From Burkholderia sp. 8Y (GTDB lineage: Bacteria > Pseudomonadota > Gammaproteobacteria > Burkholderiales > Burkholderiaceae): DNA of 39,578 bases. The notes under the pieces were generated by a model that saw only the letters and a program-made list of their open reading frames with translations, searched no databases and had not been told where the DNA came from. The DNA lies in contig NZ_LR733524.1 in the NCBI RefSeq assembly GCF_902506145.1, forward strand, positions 1 through 39,578, written 5' to 3'. Every line of letters starts with the position of its first letter. The stretch's first letter is position 1. The position numbers and the translations under genes are program-made. This document shows positions 23,932 to 31,295 of this stretch, in pieces.

Positions 23932-26241
23932 ATGAACACACCAGTTCTTGGGATCGATCCAGTTCCCGCGCGCACGCGAGACGACAGCTTCTCAGCCAGT
24001 GACTTCTGGAAGCTGCTTGTCGATAACGTGTGGCTCGTGCTCGGGATCATCGTCCTGGTGACGGGCGCCGCGACGCTGTACGCATTCATCGCGACACCTG
24101 TCTATTCGTCCGACGCGCTCATCAAAGTCGATTTTCCCAATCCCAACGCACTCGGGGTCAATACGCAAGGACAGCAGCAGGCCGTGCCGTCCACGTTGCC
24201 CACCGATGCGGAAATGCAGATCATGCAGAGCCGCGCGGTCCTGCTGCCCGTCATCAAGAAGTTCCACCAGGACATCTCCATCACGCCGAGAGAGGTGCCG
24301 CTGTTTGGGCGCATTGCAAGCATGTTCGCGACGCCAGGGCAACCCGTGGCGCCCCTTCTCGGCCTCAAGTCCTTTGCGTGGGGCGGGGAAGATGCGGACA
24401 TCAGCACGCTGGACGTGCCGCCGCGCCTCGAAAACAAGACGCTCACGCTGCGCGCGCTGCCGCAAGGCGCTTACGAGCTGACGGACTCGGACGGCAACTC
24501 GGTCCTGCATGGCACCGTCGGCCATCTGACGAATGCCGACGGCATCTCGATCATGGTCGACAAGCTGGTCGCGCGGCCGGGCACCGAATTCAAGGTGGTG
24601 CGTTTCAGCGAATATCAGGCGGTGTCGCGCTTCCAGAAGAACCTGAAGGTCATGGAGTCGACAAAGGATTCGGGCGTCGTGCAGGTCGTCTATGAAAACG
24701 ATGACCCCAAGCTCGCGCAGCAAATCACCGATGCGATCGCGCAGACGTATATCGCGGCGCACATCGACCAGCATCGTGAAGAAGCGAGCGTCACGCGCAA
24801 TTTCATCATCGGTGAATTGCCGCGTCTCGAGCGCGAATTGCAACGCGCAGAGAGTGAATTGAGCAGTTACCGCAAGTCGTCGAACTCGATGCAGCCGGGC
24901 ACCGAAGCGACGTCGTATCTGCAAGGCAGCCTCGACATCGAACGGCAAATCGCGACGCTCACCATGCAGCGCACGCAAATGGCGAGCCGCTTTGCACCGA
25001 ACACGCGCGAAGTCCGCACCATCGACGAACAGCTTGCCACGCTCAACGCGCAGAAGCAGGCCTTCGACAAACGCTTCGGACAACTGCCGGGCTCCGAGCG
25101 CAAGCTCATGGACCTGACGCGTGATTCGAAAGTGGCCGAAGACATTTATGTCGCCATGCGCGAGAAAGCGAGCGAACTGGCCGTGACGCGTGCCGGCACG
25201 ATCGGCAATGTCCATCTGATCGACTCGGCCATCTATCCGACGGAACCCTCCAAGCCCAAGCGCATGCTCGTCATGGCAGGCGGCGCTGCCGGCGGTATCG
25301 TCCTGAGCATTCTCTTTGTGTTCTTCCGCGACCAGCTATCGCGCGCGGTAAAGACGCCGCATTCGGTCGAGAGCCGTCTGAGTCTGCCCGTGTTCGGCGC
25401 AGTCAGCTTCAGTCCGATGCAGGCGCGACTCGACCGCACCGGCAGGCCGTCGCTTCTGTCCGGCAAGAGCCGTCTGCCTGCGGTCGTCAACGATGTGTCG
25501 CGCCGCGTCCTGAGCGACGATCCGAACGCCGGGTCGCAGTTTGAGGGCAGTCACGCGCTCTCGGCGCTCGGCAATCGCGACATGGCCGTGGAAGCCTTGC
25601 GTGCGGTGCATGCGTCGCTGATGCTCGATATCGCGCCCGCGCCGAACAATATCCTTGCTGTCGTCGGGGCGACGCCGGGCACGGGCAAGACCTTCGTCGC
25701 GTCGAATCTGGCCGTGCTGCACGCGCAGACCGGCAAGAGCGTATTGCTGATCGACGGCGACATGAGACGCGGCCGCATCGCGTCGATCTTCGGACAGGGC
25801 GCTGGCAACGGCTTCGCCGAAGTGCTGGCAGGCAAGGCGCAGGTCGATCAGGCGATCCGCGAAAGCGATGTCCCCGGGCTTTCGTTGATGACGGCCGGAC
25901 GCTATCCCGCGAATCCGTCGAAGATGCTCGCGACGCCGCGCCTTCCGCTAATCCTCGACTACATGCAGCAGCAGTTCGATCTCGTCATCATCGATACACC
26001 AGCGGTGCTCGCGGTCAGCGACGCGAACCTGATCGCCGCGAACGCCGGGTCGTCGGTGATCGTCGTGCGCCCGAGCGCGCAAAGCGAAGACGAGCTTCAG
26101 GAAGCCATAAAGCGGCTCGATCTGACCGGCGCGCGGATCGCGGGCGTGATCTTCAATGCGGTTCCGAAGCGCCGCAGCGAGAAGCGCACGTACGCCTACG
26201 CGAGCGCGTACATGTCGAACGTCGCCACGGAAGAGGACTAA
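23932..26241 (+). CDS. Wzz/BY-kinase: polysaccharide copolymerase fused to tyrosine autokinase
   Basis: The product has 769 residues, normal for Gram-negative Wzc/BceF/ExoP-type proteins. AAGGAAA precedes the start. Layout: membrane helix at about 33-53, a periplasmic Wzz domain with a long coiled coil (about 280-420), a GNV-domain end and second helix at about 446-465 after the PxxP region TEPSKPKR, then the cytoplasmic kinase. Kinase motifs are Walker A GATPGTGKT (579-587), Walker A' VLLIDGDMR (604-612) and Walker B LVIIDTP (684-690). The C-terminal tyrosine cluster is short: Tyr754, 756 and 760. It controls chain length and export of EPS through cycles of tyrosine phosphorylation, normally undone by a low-molecular-weight phosphatase, which is not in this window. 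Its kinase domain is related to that of the fusion at 31296. Confidence 0.95.
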   Translation: MNTPVLGIDPVPARTRDDSFSASDFWKLLVDNVWLVLGIIVLVTGAATLYAFIATPVYSSDALIKVDFPNPNALGVNTQGQQQAVPSTLPTDAEMQIMQSRAVLLPVIKKFHQDISITPREVPLFGRIASMFATPGQPVAPLLGLKSFAWGGEDADISTLDVPPRLENKTLTLRALPQGAYELTDSDGNSVLHGTVGHLTNADGISIMVDKLVARPGTEFKVVRFSEYQAVSRFQKNLKVMESTKDSGVVQVVYENDDPKLAQQITDAIAQTYIAAHIDQHREEASVTRNFIIGELPRLERELQRAESELSSYRKSSNSMQPGTEATSYLQGSLDIERQIATLTMQRTQMASRFAPNTREVRTIDEQLATLNAQKQAFDKRFGQLPGSERKLMDLTRDSKVAEDIYVAMREKASELAVTRAGTIGNVHLIDSAIYPTEPSKPKRMLVMAGGAAGGIVLSILFVFFRDQLSRAVKTPHSVESRLSLPVFGAVSFSPMQARLDRTGRPSLLSGKSRLPAVVNDVSRRVLSDDPNAGSQFEGSHALSALGNRDMAVEALRAVHASLMLDIAPAPNNILAVVGATPGTGKTFVASNLAVLHAQTGKSVLLIDGDMRRGRIASIFGQGAGNGFAEVLAGKAQVDQAIRESDVPGLSLMTAGRYPANPSKMLATPRLPLILDYMQQQFDLVIIDTPAVLAVSDANLIAANAGSSVIVVRPSAQSEDELQEAIKRLDLTGARIAGVIFNAVPKRRSEKRTYAYASAYMSNVATEED

Positions 26242-26331
26242 GCGGCAGCGTTGATGTTTAAGCGATAGCGGACCGCCGCTTGAGCGCGGCGTGCGATCCC
26301 GCGTTTCGAATCCGCCGCCGACGGGAGTTTC

Positions 26332-28023
26332 ATGTTCGTATCCTGCACGAAGCACGACGTGCCGCGCCGCACGCGGCACCTCGATCCGATCTTGCGCGTC
26401 ACCTCGATGCTCGCGGTGCTATCGACGGGCATGGCCGCTGCAAACCTGGCCTTCGCCGACCGCGGGCTTCAACTGGCCAGCGCGCAAGGCTCGCTGATCA
26501 GCGATGACGCGGGCAGCAAACGCATCGCGCTGAAGATGGACCCGGCGAGCGTGTCGGATGGCGATCAGGTCGTCGCGACGCTGTATCGCTATGACGATAA
26601 CGCTGAACTCTCGCCGACGCCGCTCGACACGTATCGCGCGTCGCCATCGAAAAGCAAAGGCAGCGCACAGGTGGCCCTCAACGTTTCGTTGCCGGGCGCC
26701 GGGCTTTATACGCTCGACGCGAAGGTTGTATCGAAGAGCGGTGCCGAGAGCGATTCGTTCAAGATAAGCCTTGCCGCGCTCGCGTCCGGCAAGGGCGAGT
26801 TCAAGGAAGCAGGCGTCGCCACACATTTCGGACAACGAAAGGGTGTGCCCGAAACGGTGATGTCGCTTATCAAGCGCGCCGGCTTCACATGGATTCGCGA
26901 CGAACTGTACTGGACCTCTGTCGAACCCGCTCCCGGGCAATTCCAGTTCCCGCGCAAGGACAGCGACTACGGCGGCTATGTCGCTCAGGCTGCGAAAATG
27001 GGCCTGAAGCCCTTGATCGTGCTCGATTACGGGAACGGTCGCGCCTACCCCGCTCTCTTCAAAGGACCGAAGGGATTTCCACAGACGCAGCAGGAGCGTG
27101 ACCTCTTCGTGCGTTACGCCGAGAAAGTCGTCGGCTTCTATGGCAAGTATGTGAAGACGTGGGAGATATGGAACGAGCCGGCTTTTCCGAGCATCAGCTA
27201 CGACCAGTACATTGCACTGCTCAAGCCCGTCTACACGGCAATCAAGAAGCAGAGTCCCGACGCGAGTGTGGTGTCGTGCGGCGGCGGCGGAGCCGGAGGC
27301 GGTCCCGGCGGCGATTGCATCGTGCAGATCGTGAAGGCGAACGCGCTCGCGTATCAGGACGGCTTCAGCATTCATCCTTACATGTCGCCGTATGATCCGG
27401 ACCGCGGTTACGAGGCGAAGGGCTCGCCGCTGCCGCGCGTGAACGTATCGACCGTATGGCCGCACTTGCAGCGCATGACGCAGTCGCATCCGCGCCCTGG
27501 CGTGGGGCGGCTCAAGGTGTACATCACCGAAATCGGATGGCCGTCGAGTCCCGCGGATGCCGGTCTTTCCGAGCAGAAGCAGGCCGCCGCCGCCGCGCGC
27601 ACGTTCCTGCTCTCGCGCCGCTTCGGCACGGTGGAGACGGTCATCTGGTACGACTTCGTCGACGACGGCGTGGACCCGGCCGAGAAGGAAGCGAACTTCG
27701 GCCTGGTGCGGCTGGACCTGACGCCGAAGCCCGCGTACGTCGCGGCGGCGACGCTCTTTCGCACCATCGGCGCGCGGACGTTCAACCGCTCGTTCGTCGA
27801 CGACGACAAGACCAAGATCTATCAATACGGCAGCGACGACCGCGTGATCGTGGGCTGGAAAGGCGATTCCGACGCCGACCCAACGCCCACGCCCGCGCCG
27901 ATTCCGCCGGGGACGTACAAGCAACTCGACTGGCAGGGCGCCGCGTCGACCATCGAAGTCAAGGAAGGCTTCGAGTGGAAACTCGGCGCGCTGCCCAAGT
28001 ACCTCATTCCGGCAGCGAAATGA
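26332..28023 (+). CDS. Clan GH-A glycoside hydrolase, exported (GH39/PslG-like)
   Basis: The product has 563 residues. The start at 26332 has GGGAG upstream. A signal peptide ends near AFA-DRG (residue 42). A beta-sandwich domain (about 48-150) precedes a TIM barrel. The catalytic acid/base is Glu282 in WNEP and the nucleophile Glu400 in ITEIGWPS, with HPYMSPY between them. The layout and motifs resemble PslG and other GH39/GH5-like enzymes that act on the polysaccharide made by their own cluster. A Pro/Thr-rich linker (DPTPTPAPIPP) near residue 520 joins a short C-terminal piece. It is 90 bases after the BY-kinase gene on the same strand. It probably trims or releases EPS in the periplasm. 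Confidence 0.88.
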   Translation: MFVSCTKHDVPRRTRHLDPILRVTSMLAVLSTGMAAANLAFADRGLQLASAQGSLISDDAGSKRIALKMDPASVSDGDQVVATLYRYDDNAELSPTPLDTYRASPSKSKGSAQVALNVSLPGAGLYTLDAKVVSKSGAESDSFKISLAALASGKGEFKEAGVATHFGQRKGVPETVMSLIKRAGFTWIRDELYWTSVEPAPGQFQFPRKDSDYGGYVAQAAKMGLKPLIVLDYGNGRAYPALFKGPKGFPQTQQERDLFVRYAEKVVGFYGKYVKTWEIWNEPAFPSISYDQYIALLKPVYTAIKKQSPDASVVSCGGGGAGGGPGGDCIVQIVKANALAYQDGFSIHPYMSPYDPDRGYEAKGSPLPRVNVSTVWPHLQRMTQSHPRPGVGRLKVYITEIGWPSSPADAGLSEQKQAAAAARTFLLSRRFGTVETVIWYDFVDDGVDPAEKEANFGLVRLDLTPKPAYVAAATLFRTIGARTFNRSFVDDDKTKIYQYGSDDRVIVGWKGDSDADPTPTPAPIPPGTYKQLDWQGAASTIEVKEGFEWKLGALPKYLIPAAK

Positions 28024-28043
28024 ACCGACTCGCGCACGAAGGC

Positions 28044-28081
28044 AAAAAAAAACGCTCCGGCGCACTGCATGCCGGAGCGTT
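28044..28081 (-). terminator. Intrinsic terminator between convergent hydrolase genes
   Basis: AACGCTCCGGC at 28051-28061 and GCCGGAGCGTT at 28071-28081 form a perfect 11-base stem with a 9-base loop. On the minus strand it is followed by nine T (complement of 28044-28052). It terminates the gene at 28098-29501 and, by position, may also serve the plus-strand hydrolase. Confidence 0.88.
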
Positions 28082-28097
28082 CCATCGCGATATCCAC

Positions 28098-29501
28098 TTA
28101 AACCGGATTCGCCTTGACGAAGTTCTTGAAGGCCGTGTATGCGCCGGTCTTCGTGACGCCGTCGTTCTTGATGAGGCCGTACGTGTCGTCGATCACCGCG
28201 TACATCATCACCGACTGAATGTTGTACTTGTCCTTGATGGACCGGTACTCGGTGAGCGCCTTGGTGATGTAGGCGGTCTGCTGCGCCGCCGTGTCCACCT
28301 GGCCGTACCAGCCCCATTCCGTCAGCCAGATCGGCACGTTGAACGAATCTTTCAGCGCCTGGAGCACGTCGTAGCACTGGCTGTTCTGCCAGCCGCACAA
28401 GGCATCGCCCGAACTTTCGTACCAGTGGTAGCAGGTGAAGTCCCAGCGCACCGAAGCCGCGCCGCCGACGCCAGCCGACGTGCCGTTCGGCGAGATGCCG
28501 TTCCACAGCATCTGCAGTGCGCGGTACGACAGCGCGATGCCGGTGCCCACGCCGACCTTGATCGACGAGTCGATGGCGCGCACGCCGTCCACCATGCCGC
28601 GAATCACGCCACGGTATGCGGGCCACATCGACGGGCTCCAGTTGCTGGAGTCGTGTCCGTCGCCGCTGATCTTGAGCGAGACTTCGAGTTCGTTGCCGCA
28701 CTCCATGTACTTCACGAGCCCCTTCAACTGCTGCGTGACGCCGGTCGCGAGGTTGTAGCCGAGCGTGTAAGCCGCCGATTCGCTGAGCGAGCCGTTCCAG
28801 CCGCAGGACGCCGGGTTCAGCACCGGAAGAATGTTCACGCCGCTGTTCTTGAAGGCGCCGTTCAGCGCATTCGCGAGCACGGTCGCCATGCCGCTCGACG
28901 CCACGTCGGCGCGATAGTTCGTGACGCCGAGATCCTTCAGGATCGCGAGCTGCGCGGCGGCGGACATCGTCTGATAGATGCCGTTGCCGTAGGCCATGTG
29001 GCCGTTGATGCCGTAGAAGAGCGAGCTGCTCGTGGCGGCCGCCGCCGTGGTGCCGCGCGGGTCTGCCGTGCCCAGGTTCTGCCACGGCGAGCTGCCGTTC
29101 TTGAACCAGTTGCCGGCCGAGTTCTTGCCGTAGATGACGCCGTTGTAATAGAGGATGTTCGTGAACGCGACGGGCGAACCGGTCGCCACGGTCGCGCCGT
29201 TGCGCGTCGCGTGGCCGTTCACGAGCGTCCAGACGGCGCCGGAGCTATCCGTGACGGATGCCGCCGGCGGAATGAGCGTGCCGCTCGCGGAAGCCGCCTT
29301 GGCGACGCCCGTTTCGGCATTTGCAACGCTGTCCGTGTTCGTTGCGTCTGTCCCACCGCCGCAGGCTGCGAGGGCCGCGCTGCCAGCGCCTGCCATCAGG
29401 AGCGACAGGAAGCTTCTACGCGAGATCGGTGCATTGCGGGCGTCAGTCACGGAAGACACGGAAAATCGGTCCTGCTTTTGGGTGGGAAAGTTCGTAGACA
29501 C
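28098..29501 (-). CDS. Tat-exported lipoprotein glycoside hydrolase, clan GH-A
   Basis: The product has 467 residues from a GTG start at 29501; no ATG is available and no strong Shine-Dalgarno is seen. A twin-arginine motif (SRRSFLSLL, residues 28-36) runs into a lipobox ending LAAC with Cys47, so it is probably a Tat-translocated lipoprotein. A low-complexity Ser/Thr/Ala linker and a small beta region with WTLVNGHATRNG and YYNGVIYGKNS (to about 145) precede the barrel. The acid/base is Glu271 in ECGNELE and the nucleophile Glu395 in LTEWGWYG. The family within the clan is not determined. It is convergent with the hydrolase at 26332 and is not its close paralogue. It likely acts on the local EPS at the envelope. 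Confidence 0.85.
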   Translation of the reverse strand: MSTNFPTQKQDRFSVSSVTDARNAPISRRSFLSLLMAGAGSAALAACGGGTDATNTDSVANAETGVAKAASASGTLIPPAASVTDSSGAVWTLVNGHATRNGATVATGSPVAFTNILYYNGVIYGKNSAGNWFKNGSSPWQNLGTADPRGTTAAAATSSSLFYGINGHMAYGNGIYQTMSAAAQLAILKDLGVTNYRADVASSGMATVLANALNGAFKNSGVNILPVLNPASCGWNGSLSESAAYTLGYNLATGVTQQLKGLVKYMECGNELEVSLKISGDGHDSSNWSPSMWPAYRGVIRGMVDGVRAIDSSIKVGVGTGIALSYRALQMLWNGISPNGTSAGVGGAASVRWDFTCYHWYESSGDALCGWQNSQCYDVLQALKDSFNVPIWLTEWGWYGQVDTAAQQTAYITKALTEYRSIKDKYNIQSVMMYAVIDDTYGLIKNDGVTKTGAYTAFKNFVKANPV

Positions 29502-30027
29502 GGGAAAAAGTGCGTGTTTGCGTTAAGGAGACCGGAGTATATGTTCCTAAAACGCTCTTAAACGTTTCTGAATGTAACAAAAAAGGAAAGAGGTAAACCC
29601 TCACTTTATTCATATCGTAAGTAGGAAATCTTCCTTCAGATGATTATGTGAGGGAAACAAACGTTCGCTTGTTTTTGGGGGTAGCAGTAAAAAGCGGCTG
29701 CTCCGAAGGTTACTGGATTCCGCCCCGTTTCGCTTTCAGCAAATTTGACCGGAATTACGTCGGTCTACGAACGATCGTCAGGCGAAAAGCGCGCTGCTTC
29801 GCGCGCCGAAATTACCTTGTCAGCGACGAGCGCACGGGAATTTCTCCGCAGTCTTGCGTGGCCGGGGAAGAGCGGTTTCGGTCGGAATGCCCGGCCCGCG
29901 GGTGATCGGCGCGGCGCTTCGATGCAGCGTCGCTTCGGATCACTGACCGGACGAACGGAGGTTCAGCGTTCGTGACGCATGCCGCCGCACGCGGACGCCA
30001 TGCCCTAAACCATGCAGCCGGAGAACT
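29502..30027. other. AT-richer intergenic region with a promoter-like element
   Basis: This 526-base region separates the divergent lipoprotein hydrolase and acyltransferase. On the minus strand a TATACT -10-like hexamer (29536-29541) lies about 35 bases before the hydrolase start, without a good -35. Further out, CCCTCAC (29598-29604) and GTGAGGG (29648-29654) are complementary arms 43 bases apart, enclosing a smaller GGAA-ATC-TTCC dyad. No gene is supported here; frames from 29648 and 29745 lack ribosome-binding sites and motifs. Confidence 0.5.
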
Positions 30028-31206
30028 GTGTTGAGCCTGCAATCATCACCGCTGCCCAATCGCATGTCGCACGTCGACGCTATCCGCGCGGTCGCCGTGC
30101 TGTTCGTGATGTGGACGCACTACGCGGAAAAGTTCTCCGACCTGTCGGGCTCGGAGCACTGGCTCGATGCGCTTCAGCACTACGGCAACTTCGGGCGCAT
30201 CGGCGTCGTGGTGTTCTTCGCGCTGAGCGGACTGTTGATCCCGAAGAGCCTGCACGGTCCCATCGGACCCGGCACGCGGCACTTTCTGGTGAGGCGGTTC
30301 TTCCGTCTGTATCCCGCGTTCTGGGTGTCGATACCGCTCGGCTTCCTCGCGTACTGGATGCTGTTCGGAAAGCAGCTCGAACCCGCAGGCTGGCTCGCGA
30401 ACGCGACCATGGTGCCCCGCCCCCTGGGTTATCCCGAGGTGATGGGACACTACTGGACGCTCGAAACGGAACTCGTGTTCTACGTGCTCTGCCTCGCCCT
30501 GTTCTGGCAAGGACGGATTCACCGCATGCGCGATTTATGCGTGGTGTGCGTGTCGCTGGGCGCCGCGTTCGTGATTACATCGGCGCTTAAGATCGTGCCG
30601 GCCAATGCGCTCGGTCAGTACAAGGGCATGCTCTATCACTTGTCGATCATGTTCTGGGGCGCCTGTTTCCGGCACTTCTACGACAATCCCGGCGCACGCG
30701 TCGTCTTCGACGTCCCGGGCGCGCGGACGCTGCGAGCCGACTGGTCATACAAGACCGCGTTCCTCGCGGTGACCGGCGTGATCGCGGGCATCTCGGTGCT
30801 GACATTCTGCGTCGCGATCAAGCAGCACGACACGGAACACATCATCAACTCCGTGAGCTATCTCGTCGGAATGGGCATCTTCACGCTGCTCGCAACGGTC
30901 GCGAAGATTCACTGGCGCTCCTTCGCATGGCTCGGCGAACGAAGCTATTCGCTCTATCTGCTGCACGGCGTGCCCCTATACGTGATGTATTGGTTATGCG
31001 AGCGCGCCGGCTGGACCGGCGGCCCACTGGCTTTGTACATGGTCATTGCCGGCATATTGGGGATCGCGCTGTCTTCAGTCGCGTTTCGTCTCGTCGAAGC
31101 ACCGTGCATCCGGCTCGGCCACGCGTTGACGTCCACGAGAAGAGCGTCTGCGCGAAGCGCGCTCGGCGATCCGGCCACCGAAGAGAACGCACGCCGGTTG
31201 CCGTGA
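30028..31206 (+). CDS. Acyltransferase 3 family membrane protein
   Basis: The product has 392 residues from a GTG start at 30028 preceded by GGAG. About ten membrane helices are visible. The family motif R-x3-A-x6-H is seen as Arg20 to His31 (DAIRAVAVLFVMWTH), with VVFFALSGLLIPKSL and RRFFRLYPAFW following, as in OafA/ExoZ-type O-acetyltransferases. It transfers an acetyl or succinyl group from the cytoplasm to sugars of the lipid-linked repeat. A soluble tail of about 30 residues ends the protein. The Wzy-BY-kinase fusion follows 89 bases downstream on the same strand, so it modifies the same polymer. Confidence 0.9.
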   Translation: MLSLQSSPLPNRMSHVDAIRAVAVLFVMWTHYAEKFSDLSGSEHWLDALQHYGNFGRIGVVVFFALSGLLIPKSLHGPIGPGTRHFLVRRFFRLYPAFWVSIPLGFLAYWMLFGKQLEPAGWLANATMVPRPLGYPEVMGHYWTLETELVFYVLCLALFWQGRIHRMRDLCVVCVSLGAAFVITSALKIVPANALGQYKGMLYHLSIMFWGACFRHFYDNPGARVVFDVPGARTLRADWSYKTAFLAVTGVIAGISVLTFCVAIKQHDTEHIINSVSYLVGMGIFTLLATVAKIHWRSFAWLGERSYSLYLLHGVPLYVMYWLCERAGWTGGPLALYMVIAGILGIALSSVAFRLVEAPCIRLGHALTSTRRASARSALGDPATEENARRLP

Positions 31207-31295
31207 TGATCCCTGCGGCTCGCCTTCCAGCGCGTGCGCGCATGAACCGACGCGGACCTGCCGTTTAGCATCTGCATGCCGATACAGAGGAACTC

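Noticed and set aside
23760..24002. 80-codon frame overlapping the BY-kinase start
   Set aside because: No ribosome-binding site; overlaps the first 70 bases of a certain gene in another frame.
26419..29085. 888-codon open frame on the minus strand and a 701-codon frame on the plus strand (27456-29561)
   Set aside because: Both run antisense to the two glycoside hydrolases, are Arg/His/Ala-rich, and cross the strong terminator at 28044-28081.
29867..29890. Second possible sigma-54 element (TGGC then AGC at -24/-12 spacing) upstream of the acyltransferase
   Set aside because: Only the GG and GC dinucleotides fit, without the T before GC and in GC-rich sequence, so it is not better than chance.
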